Counted from the first letter of the stretch, positions 17,161-26,889 are shown. The stretch: DNA of 64,000 bases from Paenibacillus montaniterrae (GCF_018403185.1 NZ_BOSE01000005.1:1-64000), one strand, 5' to 3'. Made by a program: numbers and translations. Notes: a model not told the origin generated them from the sequence alone.

Positions 17161-19458
17161 TTATTTGCTTGCAGCTTGTGCCAGCTTTTGGCGAACAGCT
17201 GCCGTTGCTTCAATCATATTTTTCAGCGCTGCCAGCGTTTCAGGCTCTTGGCGCGTTTTTAATCCGCAGTCAGGATTAATCCAGAACAAGCCTGGCTCAA
17301 GCACTCTTAGTGCGCGTTCAATTAACGATTCCATCTCAGCAACAGCGGGAACACGCGGGCTGTGAATATCGTAAACACCCAAGCCAATGCCAAGATCATA
17401 GGTTTGCTGCTCAAAATTGGCAATCAACTCGCCATGGCTGCGTGACGTTTCGATAGAAATAACATCCGCATCCATATCTCGGATCGAGCTAATCATATCG
17501 CTAAAATCGCAGTAGCACATATGGGTATGAATTTGCGTTTCATTTTGAACTCCGCAAGTCGTTAATCTAAATGCGCGAATTGAGAAATCAAGATAAGGCT
17601 TCTGCTCATCCTGCTTTAGCGGCAAGCCTTCACGCACTGCAGGCTCGTCAACCTGAATGATCGAAATGCCTGACTTCTCCAAAGCCTCTACCTCCTGCTT
17701 TAATGCAAAAGCAAGCTGGTAAGCAATCGTTTCACGCGACAGATCTTGACGAACGAATGACCAGTTCATAATGGTAATCGGGCCAGTCAGCATTCCTTTT
17801 ACCGGACGCTTGGTGCGGGACTGCGCATATACGGTTTCCTTCACCGTCATCGGCGCCTCATACGTAACATCGCCATAAATGACGGGCGGCTTTACACAGC
17901 GAGAGCCGTACGATTGTACCCAACCGTTGGCGGTAAAGCAAAATCCGCCCAGTTTCTCTCCAAAAAATTCAACCATATCAGTACGTTCAAATTCTCCATG
18001 CACAAGCACATCAAGCCCTAGCTGCTCCTGATAGGCAATCCAGCGATCAATCTCCTCCGCTACAAATGCGTCATATTGCTCCGATGTCCACTCGCCCTTT
18101 CTCCAGCGGCTGCGAGCTGCGCGGACCTCTTTCGTTTGCGGGAAGCTGCCAATTGTCGTAGTAGGCAGCAACGGAAGTTGAAGCTTATTGACCTGCAGCG
18201 GATAGCGTTCTGCAAAGCTTGCTGCACGCGTCAAGCCTTGCTGCAACAGCTTGTCAATGCTTTGCTGCAGCTTATCCTTATAATTACGCTGCTCAAGAGC
18301 ATTGAACGCTGCATATGCCTGCTTGCCTGCCTGCACAGCCTGCTCCCAGCTCTCAGCCTGACCGTTAAGCTTATTCGTCAGCTGCACAACCTCTGTCAGC
18401 TTTTCATCCGCAAACGCTAATACATCCTTAATAACCTGCGGCAGTTTATCTTCATATTGCACGCTTACCGGCACATGCAGCAGACTGCAGGAAGGCTGGA
18501 TAATTAGACGGTCTGCAGTAACCAGCTTTTGCAGCTGCTCCAGCTTCGTATAGCTTTCTTCCAGCTCAGCGCGCCAAATATTTCTGCCATCGACTAGTCC
18601 AATCGCAACCAGCTTGTTGGCAGGAACACCATGGGCAAGCAACTGCTCAATATTGCCCTGCCAGCCATGTACACCATCCAGTCCTAGTGCAGCAATTGGC
18701 AAATGAATCAGCTCTGAGTAGCGTTCCACGCTTTCGAAATACGTTTGCAAAATGACCTTCACATTCGGTGCTGCCTCAGCTAATGCTTCATAAATGCGAC
18801 GAACCTGCACCATGTCTTGCTCGCTGAATGCTGTTACAAGCGCAGGCTCATCAAATTGCACCCATTGCACACCTTCTGCCTGCAGCTCCTGCAATACTTG
18901 ATAATACAATGGCAGCAGCTTTTCAACCCAGGCGCCCTGCTCATGTTTAGCATAGCCTTTAGCCAGCTTCACAAAGCTGAAAAGGCCCAAAATGACCGGT
19001 TTCCCTTCAATACCCAGCTCCTGCTTCGCCTCGCGATAAGCTGCTAGCGGCGCATTATGCGTAAGCTGCGGAGTAATATTATTGAACTCTGGTACAATGT
19101 AATGATAATTGGTATTAAACCATTTTGTCATTTCGCTTGCTGGCTGATCGTTGGAGCCGCGGGCGATTTCGTAATACAGCTTGGTAGAAACCTTGCCGCC
19201 CTCATACGAAAATCTTGGCGGTACGATGCCAAGCATTGCGGAAGTGTCCAGCACCTGATCGTAATAGCTGAAATCATTGACAGGAATGAGATCAATTCCA
19301 GCTGCTTGCTGCTTGCGCAAATGCGACAAGCGAATTTCCTTTAATTGCGCATGCAGCTCGGCTTCCTCCAGCTTGCCTGCCCAATATTGCTCAATTGCCT
19401 TTTTCCACTGCCGCTGGCTTCCAATGCGCGGATAGCCCAGATTACTTGATAACGCCAT
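17161..19458 (-). CDS. metE: cobalamin-independent methionine synthase
   Basis: It transfers a methyl group from methyl-tetrahydrofolate triglutamate to homocysteine, forming methionine without B12. The 765-residue length is standard. The N-terminal half starts SSNLGYPRIG. The C-terminal barrel has TTTIGSFPQTKEVR, VHGEFERTDMVEFFGE and the zinc ligands in HMCYCDF and NPDCGLKTR. AAGGAG lies at good spacing before the ATG. The leader of about 290 bp shows no S-box or T-box pattern that I can find. A palindrome at 19608-19629 could be an operator. Confidence 0.96.
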   Translation of the reverse strand: MALSSNLGYPRIGSQRQWKKAIEQYWAGKLEEAELHAQLKEIRLSHLRKQQAAGIDLIPVNDFSYYDQVLDTSAMLGIVPPRFSYEGGKVSTKLYYEIARGSNDQPASEMTKWFNTNYHYIVPEFNNITPQLTHNAPLAAYREAKQELGIEGKPVILGLFSFVKLAKGYAKHEQGAWVEKLLPLYYQVLQELQAEGVQWVQFDEPALVTAFSEQDMVQVRRIYEALAEAAPNVKVILQTYFESVERYSELIHLPIAALGLDGVHGWQGNIEQLLAHGVPANKLVAIGLVDGRNIWRAELEESYTKLEQLQKLVTADRLIIQPSCSLLHVPVSVQYEDKLPQVIKDVLAFADEKLTEVVQLTNKLNGQAESWEQAVQAGKQAYAAFNALEQRNYKDKLQQSIDKLLQQGLTRAASFAERYPLQVNKLQLPLLPTTTIGSFPQTKEVRAARSRWRKGEWTSEQYDAFVAEEIDRWIAYQEQLGLDVLVHGEFERTDMVEFFGEKLGGFCFTANGWVQSYGSRCVKPPVIYGDVTYEAPMTVKETVYAQSRTKRPVKGMLTGPITIMNWSFVRQDLSRETIAYQLAFALKQEVEALEKSGISIIQVDEPAVREGLPLKQDEQKPYLDFSIRAFRLTTCGVQNETQIHTHMCYCDFSDMISSIRDMDADVISIETSRSHGELIANFEQQTYDLGIGLGVYDIHSPRVPAVAEMESLIERALRVLEPGLFWINPDCGLKTRQEPETLAALKNMIEATAAVRQKLAQAASK

Positions 19459-19607
19459 GTATAATCTCTCCTTAACTATTTCATTTAGCTCGTTGCTTAC
19501 GCATTTCCGATGTGGCAAAGCTTTGCAAGTATTCGCATTCGCTTCAGCAACATTTGCTATCAGCTTATCATGGCTGCTCCATTCTAACTAATCTCGATTT
19601 CCTATAT

Positions 19608-19629
19608 TTAGCTATAGCTAAAAGCTATA
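19608..19629. promoter_or_regulatory. overlapping palindromes between metE and SDR, candidate operator
   Basis: TTAGCTATAGCTAA (19608-19621) is a perfect palindrome, and TATAGCT-AAA-AGCTATA (19613-19629) is a second one overlapping it. Such a site between divergent genes suits a LysR- or TetR-type dimer. Which protein binds it is unknown. Confidence 0.4.
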
Positions 19630-19755
19630 ACTAGTGCAGAACATTGCTGCTCGTTTAGGTTGACTGCTTCTGTTGAATATTCTGTTTGCTTTTAGGTTAA
19701 GCTTATTTGGTTGATGTTGAAGATTTAAGAGAGAAATGAATAGAGGGTGTACAAG

Positions 19756-20514
19756 ATGAAGCTGAAGGATAAAATTGCAATCGTTACTGGCGCAGCCTCA
19801 GGTATGGGAAAAGCGATCGCCCTTGATTTTGCAGCGGAAGGTGCCAAAGTCGCAGTCTCTGATTTGAATTTGGAAGGCGCACAGGCTGTTGTCGAGCTAA
19901 TCAAGTCGAGCGGTGGAGAAGCATTTGCCATTAAGACAAATGTTGCTGACGATTCTGATATTAACGCCTTATTTATGGAAACGATGACGCAATACGGCCG
20001 CCTCGATATCCTTGTAAACAACGCCGGAATTATGGATGGAATGGAGCCCGTTGGCGAGCTTGCGGATGAGCGCTGGGACAAGCTGTTTGCCGTAAATACA
20101 ACAGCCGTAATGAAAAGCATGCGCAAGGCGGTCAATATCTTTCTTGAGCAAGGACAAGGCGTCATCGTCAACAATATCTCCGCAGGCGGGTTGATGGGCG
20201 CTCGCGCAGGTGCAGCCTATACCGCCTCCAAGCATGCTGTAGTCGGCCTGACGCGCAACACAGCATTTATGTATGCAGGAAAAAATATTCGCTGCAATGG
20301 CATTGCGCCCGGTGCAGTTATTACCAACATCGCATCAACGATGACCAATATGAGCGAATTCGGCGCCTCCAGACAAGCACTAGGCTTGCCGATCAACCCT
20401 CGCGCAGGGCAGCCGGAGGAAATCGCCAAGCTCGCCGTTTTCCTAGCTTCCGACGATGCAAGCTTTATTAACGGTCAAGTCGTAACAGCCGACGGCGGCT
20501 GGACTGCCTACTAG
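19756..20514 (+). CDS. short-chain dehydrogenase/reductase (SDR)
   Basis: The 252-residue classical SDR oxidises or reduces a hydroxyl/carbonyl with NAD(P). The cofactor motif TGAASGMG lies at residues 12-19, NNAG near residue 89, the catalytic serine in NNISAGG and the YTASK catalytic pair near residue 155. DLNLE after beta-strand 2 carries an Asp, which suggests preference for NAD over NADP. The ATG follows GAGGGTG. The substrate is unknown. A family B array starts a few bases past its stop. Confidence 0.9.
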   Translation: MKLKDKIAIVTGAASGMGKAIALDFAAEGAKVAVSDLNLEGAQAVVELIKSSGGEAFAIKTNVADDSDINALFMETMTQYGRLDILVNNAGIMDGMEPVGELADERWDKLFAVNTTAVMKSMRKAVNIFLEQGQGVIVNNISAGGLMGARAGAAYTASKHAVVGLTRNTAFMYAGKNIRCNGIAPGAVITNIASTMTNMSEFGASRQALGLPINPRAGQPEEIAKLAVFLASDDASFINGQVVTADGGWTAY

Positions 20515-20518
20515 AAAA

Positions 20519-21035
20519 AGGACGCTAGTAGAAAACGAGGAGCGCAGCGTAGGCACAAGCTACGTGAGCACCGCAGTTTTCGCTAGCGTTCAAGATTCGC
20601 CGTCTACAGAGAAGTCGCATCGTCATCAAAGTCCTGCTTTTTGAACAACCCCTTCCAATAAGAGTTCAAAAAGCAGGGCTTTCAGGACCAAGAAGATGGC
20701 ACGATACTAGAAGGCGAGGAGCGCAGCGTAGGCAAATTGCTACGTGAGCACCGCAGCCTTCGGTAGCGTGACATATTCGCCGTCGAATCCACTACGAAGC
20801 AATCACATCGTCATCAAAGTCCTGCTTTTTGAACAACCCCTTCCAATAAGAGTTCAAAAAGCAGGGCTTTCAGGACCAAGAAGCTTGGACGCTAGTAGAA
20901 AACGAGGAGCGCAGCGTAGGGCAATTGCTACGTGAGCACCGCAGTTTTCGCTAGCGTTCAAGATTCGCCGTCGAATCCGCTACAACGCAACGCAACCACA
21001 TCGTCATCAAAGCCCTACTTTTTGAACAACCTCTA
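20519..21035. repeat. family B repeat array, three units
   Basis: The cores alternate: type II (GCTAGTAGAAAAC with GTTTTCGCTAGC), type I (ACTAGAAGGC with GCCTTCGGTAG), then type II. They are separated by two identical hairpins, CCTGCTTTTTGAAC with GTTCAAAAAGCAGG. The unit step is about 188 bp. The last unit stops within the left hairpin arm, next to the chemoreceptor stop codon at 21033. The array fills the whole gap between the convergent SDR and chemoreceptor genes. Confidence 0.9.
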
Positions 21036-22754
21036 AAGTTTGAACTGGCTTACTGCTTGGTTCAGCTGCCCCACAATCCCCTGCAGGGAGCTGGCTGCTT
21101 CGTGAATGCTTTGCACCTGAGCGAGCTGACTGTTAGTAACATGTGCAACAGAATTGGCTGTGCTGGCTACCTCCTTCGCTGAGGCTGAAGCGTGCGACAT
21201 GCTGGCCGACACTTCCTGAGAGCTTGCGCTCATCTGCTCCGTAATTGCAGATGCATCATTAAGCTGAGCACTTACATTGCCTACAGCTTGTGCTATCGAT
21301 TGAAAGCCATGTGCTGCTTCTACGACCAGCAAGCCGCTTTTTTCTCCTTGCTCAACCGTGCTGCTCATATATTGAGACGCCTGTTCAATCTCATTTCTCG
21401 TATCTGCAATTAATTCGGCAATATGCTGCGCTGCTGTTAAGGAGTTAGCTGCCAGCTTGCGAATTTCAGCGGCAACAACCGCAAAGCCTCTTCCCATTTC
21501 CCCTGCTCTTGCAGCTTCAATTGACGCATTCAGCGATAAAATACTCGTTTGATTTGCTATCATTGATATATTTTCTGTTATTTCTCCTATTTGGCCTGAT
21601 TTCTTATATAGCTCTGTAATTCGTTCATTCAATCGCTGAATAGCTGTTAGATTGGCTTTCATCTGCTGATTCAGCTGTTCTATAAGCTGTGTCCCCTGCT
21701 CTGCTTCATGATTGGATTGGAGCGCCAACTCGGAAATCGAGGTTGTAGCTTCGGCAATTTTTTGAATGCCGACTGCCATTTCCTCCATTGCCTGATTAAC
21801 CTCGATTGAAACAGTTGCCTGTACGGCAGCCTGATCGCTGACGTCATTTATATGGGAAGCAACATTAGTTGTCGCGGTGTACGACTGTTCTGCACTTGTC
21901 GTAAGCTGAACAGTAGCTGCCGCCACTGTTTGAGTGCTCGCAGAAATATTGCCAACCAGCTCGCGCATTCTGCCAATCATCTCATCAACCGCTTGCAAAA
22001 TTTGCCCCAGCTCATCCTTGCCATAGCTCGCTCGTTCAACAAGCCGTAAATTACCTTCAGCCACTTGTTTCGTTTTTGCCAATACTTGCGAAACCGTTTT
22101 GCCCATATGATGAATGAGCAAGCCGCCAACTGCTGCAATAATTGCGACAATTGCCGCAAGCAGCGAGTAGGTGATCACTGCTGTTGTCCGATTGTCGGCA
22201 TTTATTTGCTCTATGACAACAGCAACATACTCCTCCAGCATTTCACCGAACAGATTAACATCGCTTCGCGCTACATCAAATTGCTCGTGCAAGCCCGTAT
22301 CCGCATAGCTTTTATTTTCAATATTATTTCTTGCCTGATCTGCCCATTGATTAAAGCTTTGCTCCATATCATGAAGCAGCTCTGTGATCGACTGGCCGCT
22401 TATTTCGTTAATCAGCGCCTCCTGGCTGGCTAACAATGCCTGTGCTGCATTTATCCGCTCGGCAACCTGCGTAATGTTCTCTTCAAAATCGTGCTGCAGC
22501 GCTTCCTGATTGCTCTGTCCTGAAAGACCGCCAATATGTAAAGCTTGATAGTCAGTCATTGCCTGGTACATATCCCGATCTGCATTAAGCACGTACGATT
22601 GGGCTTTATAGCTCGTATCATACAGAGTTCGCTGCAATTGCTTCACATCAGAGTTGCTTTTATTGATCAAATAAATAGAGGTTACCGCGAATGAAGCAAG
22701 CGGCACAAGAAAAATAAGCAGCAGTTTGAGCTTAAACGATACATGGTTTAACAT
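21033..22754 (-). CDS. methyl-accepting chemotaxis protein
   Basis: The 573-residue receptor has an N-terminal membrane helix, an extracellular four-helix bundle of about 150 residues, a second membrane helix near residues 190-212, a HAMP segment and a long cytoplasmic coiled coil. The signalling tip reads ANQTSILSLNASIEAARAGE, followed by GRGFAVVAAEIRKLA, where CheA and CheW dock. The ligand cannot be read from the four-helix-bundle domain. Start is the ATG after GGAGCTC. It stands alone, with no other chemotaxis genes near. Confidence 0.93.
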   Translation of the reverse strand: MLNHVSFKLKLLLIFLVPLASFAVTSIYLINKSNSDVKQLQRTLYDTSYKAQSYVLNADRDMYQAMTDYQALHIGGLSGQSNQEALQHDFEENITQVAERINAAQALLASQEALINEISGQSITELLHDMEQSFNQWADQARNNIENKSYADTGLHEQFDVARSDVNLFGEMLEEYVAVVIEQINADNRTTAVITYSLLAAIVAIIAAVGGLLIHHMGKTVSQVLAKTKQVAEGNLRLVERASYGKDELGQILQAVDEMIGRMRELVGNISASTQTVAAATVQLTTSAEQSYTATTNVASHINDVSDQAAVQATVSIEVNQAMEEMAVGIQKIAEATTSISELALQSNHEAEQGTQLIEQLNQQMKANLTAIQRLNERITELYKKSGQIGEITENISMIANQTSILSLNASIEAARAGEMGRGFAVVAAEIRKLAANSLTAAQHIAELIADTRNEIEQASQYMSSTVEQGEKSGLLVVEAAHGFQSIAQAVGNVSAQLNDASAITEQMSASSQEVSASMSHASASAKEVASTANSVAHVTNSQLAQVQSIHEAASSLQGIVGQLNQAVSQFKL

Positions 22755-22885
22755 AGGCGATGAGCTCCTTATCAGGTAGAGTTGTAGAATACAAGGGTTT
22801 CAATAATATGATATATCGGCTGGAAAATTATAAAAATGAATATATTAACATCGCTCATGCTTATATTCTTTTGCAAAGCAAAACA

Positions 22886-22932
22886 GGGCTTGTCCAGAAA
22901 GCCAGTAAAAACTGACAATTTGGACAAACCCC
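22886..22932. terminator. long hairpin terminator, repeat family C
   Basis: GGGCTTGTCC at the left pairs with GGACAAACCCC at the right, with an inner CCAGT/ACTGA arm and six T following on the plus strand. It shares TTGTCCAGAAAG and ACTGACAATTTG with the hairpin at 8531-8580. It lies between the chemoreceptor start and the GH43 stop. Confidence 0.65.
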
Positions 22933-23001
22933 TTTTTTAGCTATGATGATTCAGCGCCTCGGAACTGCCTTGCTCCTTTTGCTGCTACTTCTGGCATAGC
23001 C

Positions 23002-24588
23002 TTAGCTGCAATCATGCTCCACGTATTTTAAATAATCGAAATCAGCATGCTTCATCGTACCGGACAAATCCTGCGCACATAGCCCAATAAAGGTTCCGGT
23101 AAAGCCCAGCTTCCCTTCATACTCGTCCGACAGCTGCCCCAGATCCAGAACAGGGCCAACCTTCTGCCAGTCCGCACCATTAGACGAACAATAAAATTGC
23201 ACCTGCTCATAATCAATCGTCACTCTCAAATAGCAGCGGTCCCAGCCTTCTGCACAGACCACAGCATCGTCCGGTTCATCATACTGCCCCGATCGAGTCG
23301 TAATCAGCCCGATATGCTTGCCTTTCTCTTCATCGTAGCTGACCCGCAAGTAAAAATGGTCCGACTCGTCATAATATAGCGTCAGACCAGCCATCTGATT
23401 AAAATGCTCAGGAGCAAACTCGACACAGGTCTCTGCCTCGCAGCGATATTCCGTTAATCGTCTGGCAACCATGCTTTGACGGAACCAGGAATAGAGCGAC
23501 TCTCTTCCCCGCAATCTTAAATAACCCGGGCGCTCGGACAAGCTGAGCCATTCCTCGTCGGCAGGTACGCGCAGCGTAAAATACTGCTTGCCGAGCTCTG
23601 CGCTGTCGAAATCATCAAGCTGCGGCAGTGGTGGAAACCGATGCGGCGGCAAAGCCGGAGCTGCAACGATTCGCTGCGGCGCTTTGCCTCCACCGACGAG
23701 GCGAAGCCATCCATCCTCTGTCCATTCCACAGGCACAAGCCCTGTTTCGCGGCCAAGTGGACTTAAGCGTCGTCCAGGAAGCTCGCGTGCGCAAATAAAC
23801 GACAAGTACCACTCGCCGTGCTGCGTTTCTACCAGCGAAGCATGGCCCGCCTTTTGCAGCGGATGATTTGGCGCATCAATCGTCGTAATCAGCGGGTAAT
23901 CGGGATCATATTCATAGGGACCTTCAATGCTGCGCGAACGCGCCAAGGTGGCAGCATGATTCCAGCCTGTCCCGCCTTCTGCCAGCAGTAAATAATACCA
24001 ACCATTTCGCTGGAACATCACTGGCCCCTCGGTTACGCCGAGCGAGGTTCCTGTAGCGATCTTTCGCACTGGGCCGATCAGCTTGCGTTCATCGGGAGAA
24101 TACTGCTGCAGCACGATACCACCAAATCTGTTTTTGCCTTTGCGAAAATCCCATTCCATATTCAGCAGCCATTTTGTGCCGTCATCATCATGGAATAAGA
24201 AAGGATCGAAGCCGCTGCTGTTCAAATAAAGCGGCTCCGTCCATGGACCGGCTATATCCTCTGCCGTAAGCAAATAATTGTGCAAATCCTTATAGACGCC
24301 GCGACGGCCCATCACTGTTGTAATCATCAAATAGAAAACCCCGTTATGATAGGTTAGCGCCGGCGCCCAAATTCCGCCCGAGCTCGGCACGCCGTGCAGG
24401 TCGAGCATAGCAGCCGTATGCAGCGGTCGTGATATAACCTGCCAATGCACCAAATCCTTAGAGTGATGAATCTGAACCCCGGGAAACCATTCAAAGGTCG
24501 AGGTCGCAATATAATAATCATCGCCCACGCGCAGCATGGAGGCATCTGGATTAAAGCCTCGCAGCACTGGATTAATGATCGTCGTCAT
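23002..24588 (-). CDS. glycoside hydrolase family 43 (xylosidase/arabinofuranosidase type)
   Basis: The 528-residue enzyme has a five-bladed propeller domain starting NPVLRGFNPDASMLRVGDDY, which holds the catalytic base Asp, with GVTEGPVMFQRNGWYYLL supplying the general acid Glu. The C-terminal 200 residues form a beta-sandwich of the GH43 C-terminal type (DDFDSAELGKQYFTLRVPAD). There is no signal peptide, so it acts on imported oligosaccharides. It lies divergent from an AraC-type regulator 83 bp away, which probably controls it. Beta-xylosidase is the likeliest activity, but the specificity of GH43 enzymes varies. Confidence 0.9.
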   Translation of the reverse strand: MTTIINPVLRGFNPDASMLRVGDDYYIATSTFEWFPGVQIHHSKDLVHWQVISRPLHTAAMLDLHGVPSSGGIWAPALTYHNGVFYLMITTVMGRRGVYKDLHNYLLTAEDIAGPWTEPLYLNSSGFDPFLFHDDDGTKWLLNMEWDFRKGKNRFGGIVLQQYSPDERKLIGPVRKIATGTSLGVTEGPVMFQRNGWYYLLLAEGGTGWNHAATLARSRSIEGPYEYDPDYPLITTIDAPNHPLQKAGHASLVETQHGEWYLSFICARELPGRRLSPLGRETGLVPVEWTEDGWLRLVGGGKAPQRIVAAPALPPHRFPPLPQLDDFDSAELGKQYFTLRVPADEEWLSLSERPGYLRLRGRESLYSWFRQSMVARRLTEYRCEAETCVEFAPEHFNQMAGLTLYYDESDHFYLRVSYDEEKGKHIGLITTRSGQYDEPDDAVVCAEGWDRCYLRVTIDYEQVQFYCSSNGADWQKVGPVLDLGQLSDEYEGKLGFTGTFIGLCAQDLSGTMKHADFDYLKYVEHDCS

Positions 24589-24671
24589 TTCCTTCCCCTC
24601 CTGTTCCGATAAACAGACTTAAGTGTATCCCTATGCTATACTGAAGCTACCAGCAACTTGCGGAGGGAACT

Positions 24672-25559
24672 ATGAATTATTTATTTGAAGCCGTCACCTT
24701 CAAAGACAAGCCAATGCTCTTCGAAACTAATATTCATTCAACAGATGCCTTTTCGGGCTACTATCACTGGCATCAATGCTGTGAAATGCTGCTTGTTCAC
24801 GAGGGAAAAGGAAGCATCATCGTCAATCAAAAAGCGTATGAAATGCGCCCGGGCCGCCTCTTCTTTTTCCAGCCCTATCAGCTTCATCGGGTTACGGCCG
24901 AGGTAAGCGAGGCGACCCCCTACATAAGAACGCTGCTCTTTTTCGAGCCGCATCTGCTGGACAAGTCTTTGCTTTCCTTGCCGCAGCATCATGCGATATT
25001 CCAGACGTTATGGAAAAGCCGTCATGCGCAAACTGTCATCGACCTGCAGCCTGAAATGAACTATCTCCATCATATTTTTGCAAAATATGCACCGCGAACG
25101 GCAGCCGCTAACAATCTGGCGCAAGACGAGGATTTGACGATGCTTATGCTTCATATGCTGGAGGCCATTTCATTTTCAAGCAAGCGTGATGCAGAGCACA
25201 GCCAACAGCCGAGCGAATATCGTCCCTTTTCCTACTCCGAGCAGGTGATGAATTGGATCGAGGAGCATTACGCCGAGGATATCCAGCTAGCGGATATCGC
25301 CAATTCGCTTCATCTATCAAAATATTATCTTTCAAGAATATTTCAGCGCGAAACTGGCGGCAGCTTGTCTGAATACATCATTGCTAGACGCATCAAGCAA
25401 GCGTGCAGGCTGCTGTACAGCAGCTCGCTTTCTATCGAGCATATCGCCGCGCAGGTTGGCTATCCAAATGCCTCGTACTTCATTCGCTTATTCAAAAAAG
25501 TGATGGGCACAACGCCGCTGCAATATCGCAGCGCTGCACGCAAAGCTGCAACGGATTAG
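24672..25559 (+). CDS. AraC family transcriptional regulator
   Basis: The 295-residue protein has an N-terminal cupin sensor (HWHQCCEMLLVHEGKG, PGRLFFFQPYQLH) and two C-terminal helix-turn-helix motifs (about residues 195-290: DIQLADIANSLHLSKYYLSR and IEHIAAQVGYPNASYFIRLF). It should bind a sugar and activate transcription. It is divergent from GH43 and converges with GH88, its stop being seven bases from the GH88 stop. Control of both glycosidase genes is likely. GGAGGGA precedes the ATG. Confidence 0.92.
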   Translation: MNYLFEAVTFKDKPMLFETNIHSTDAFSGYYHWHQCCEMLLVHEGKGSIIVNQKAYEMRPGRLFFFQPYQLHRVTAEVSEATPYIRTLLFFEPHLLDKSLLSLPQHHAIFQTLWKSRHAQTVIDLQPEMNYLHHIFAKYAPRTAAANNLAQDEDLTMLMLHMLEAISFSSKRDAEHSQQPSEYRPFSYSEQVMNWIEEHYAEDIQLADIANSLHLSKYYLSRIFQRETGGSLSEYIIARRIKQACRLLYSSSLSIEHIAAQVGYPNASYFIRLFKKVMGTTPLQYRSAARKAATD

Positions 25560-25566
25560 CTTGCCA

Positions 25567-26721
25567 TTACCACAAATATAGATCATTGCCTTTAAGCTTA
25601 AAGATCGCTTCAATAAAATAGTAATCGCCGTAAATAATCGGATGATGATGAGCTGCTGCATGATATGCTGCAGAGCCTTGCTGCAAAATCGCATCAGATT
25701 GCGCTGTCCAGTCGCTGCGTTGCTCGTCCAGCGTTTTCAGCAGCTTCAGCGCAGCCTTCAAGTACAAGGAATGCTCATGCTGTCCAACTGCCTTGGCGAT
25801 TTCAATTAAGCCGCAGGCTGCAATTGCAGCAGCTGTGTCGTCCTCGCGGCGCGGCTCAGCCGGCTGCCTGAAATCAACTGGAATGACCCCATCCTCAGGG
25901 ATGTTGGCGATAAAATAATGGGCAATGCGCTTCGCTGTTTGCAAATATTGCTGCTTGCCAGTATGAATATAGCTCATCATAAAGCCATACAGTGCCCAGG
26001 TTTGCCCACGGGTCCACGAGGAGCCTTGCTCGTAGCCTTGCCCGCCGTACGTTTTTACAACGCCGCCATTAATCGGATCAAACTCCACTATATGATTAAC
26101 CGAGCCATCCTCGCGCACGAAGGCGGTCATCGAGGTATCGGCATGCTTCATCGCAATTTGCTTGTAGCGTGGATCGCCTGTTTCCTCTGAAGCCCAGTAC
26201 AGAAGCGGAATATTAAGCATGCAATCGATAATCGCCCAGCCTCTTGTATCACTTCCCTCAATATCATTCCAAGCTCTAATAAAGCCGCCCGCCAAATTAA
26301 ATCGGCCTGCCAGCAAATTAGCAGCATGCAGCGCTCTTTTGCGCGACTCCGGATTTTTCGTCACACGATAATTGGCGACGCTGGTCGGCAGCCACATAAA
26401 GCCAACATCATGATGCAGGCCATAATAGTCCTGAAAGCATTGATCCAGCTTCTCTTCAGAAATTCCAGCGATCTCCTTGTACTTCTCATCGCGCGTCTCA
26501 TGATACATCAACCACATCATGCCGCCCCAAAAGCCATTCGTCCACCAGCAAATCCCGTCAGCAACATCGCCTGATGGATTTTCTACAGAGCGGTCATCAT
26601 AGGCTCCATTTACCGTTGTATACGGAATTTTGTTGCGGTTCTTCTCGCTCACCCAGTCCATCTTATGTGTAATTCGTCCAATAACCTCTTGCAGCCAGGC
26701 TTGCTCTGTTTCATTCAACAT
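25567..26721 (-). CDS. GH88 unsaturated glucuronyl hydrolase
   Basis: It removes the unsaturated uronic acid that polysaccharide lyases leave on oligosaccharides. The 384-residue chain follows the Bacillus enzyme closely: WTNGFWGGMMWLMY, HHDVGFM with the catalytic Asp at about 105, AIIDCMLNIPLLYW with Asp at about 166, GSSWTRGQTWALYGF and YGDYYFIEA. There is no signal peptide, so it is cytoplasmic. I chose the second of two adjacent ATGs after AAGAGG. It is the last gene after the binding protein and permeases, pointing to import of lyase products. Confidence 0.9.
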   Translation of the reverse strand: MLNETEQAWLQEVIGRITHKMDWVSEKNRNKIPYTTVNGAYDDRSVENPSGDVADGICWWTNGFWGGMMWLMYHETRDEKYKEIAGISEEKLDQCFQDYYGLHHDVGFMWLPTSVANYRVTKNPESRKRALHAANLLAGRFNLAGGFIRAWNDIEGSDTRGWAIIDCMLNIPLLYWASEETGDPRYKQIAMKHADTSMTAFVREDGSVNHIVEFDPINGGVVKTYGGQGYEQGSSWTRGQTWALYGFMMSYIHTGKQQYLQTAKRIAHYFIANIPEDGVIPVDFRQPAEPRREDDTAAAIAACGLIEIAKAVGQHEHSLYLKAALKLLKTLDEQRSDWTAQSDAILQQGSAAYHAAAHHHPIIYGDYYFIEAIFKLKGNDLYLW

Positions 26722-26744
26722 CATATAACCTCTTTTCTCTCGGA

Positions 26745-26776
26745 CGTGTCTGAAAAGCTCATCGTGTTCAGACACG
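26745..26776. repeat. short family D hairpin
   Basis: CGTGTCTGAA (26745-26754) pairs with TTCAGACACG (26767-26776). The stem matches the ends of the larger element at 11516-11672. It lies between the permease gene and GH88 and could reduce read-through from the importer genes into GH88. Confidence 0.55.
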
Positions 26777-26889
26777 CTCTGGTAATAGCTTGATGCGATT
26801 ATTATAGCGAGACTGATCACGCTAAAGTTTTCATTTATTGTTGCAAAATGTTGTTCTATTGCGCTCTTCTATATGACCTTCAAGCTGAG

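Noticed and set aside
19459..19755. SAM riboswitch or T-box before metE
   Set aside because: I could not find the conserved helix sequences of either class by eye. A covariance scan would settle it.
20519..21035. CRISPR array
   Set aside because: The units are about 187 bp, contiguous and structured, with no short direct repeat plus unique spacer pattern, and no cas genes are near.
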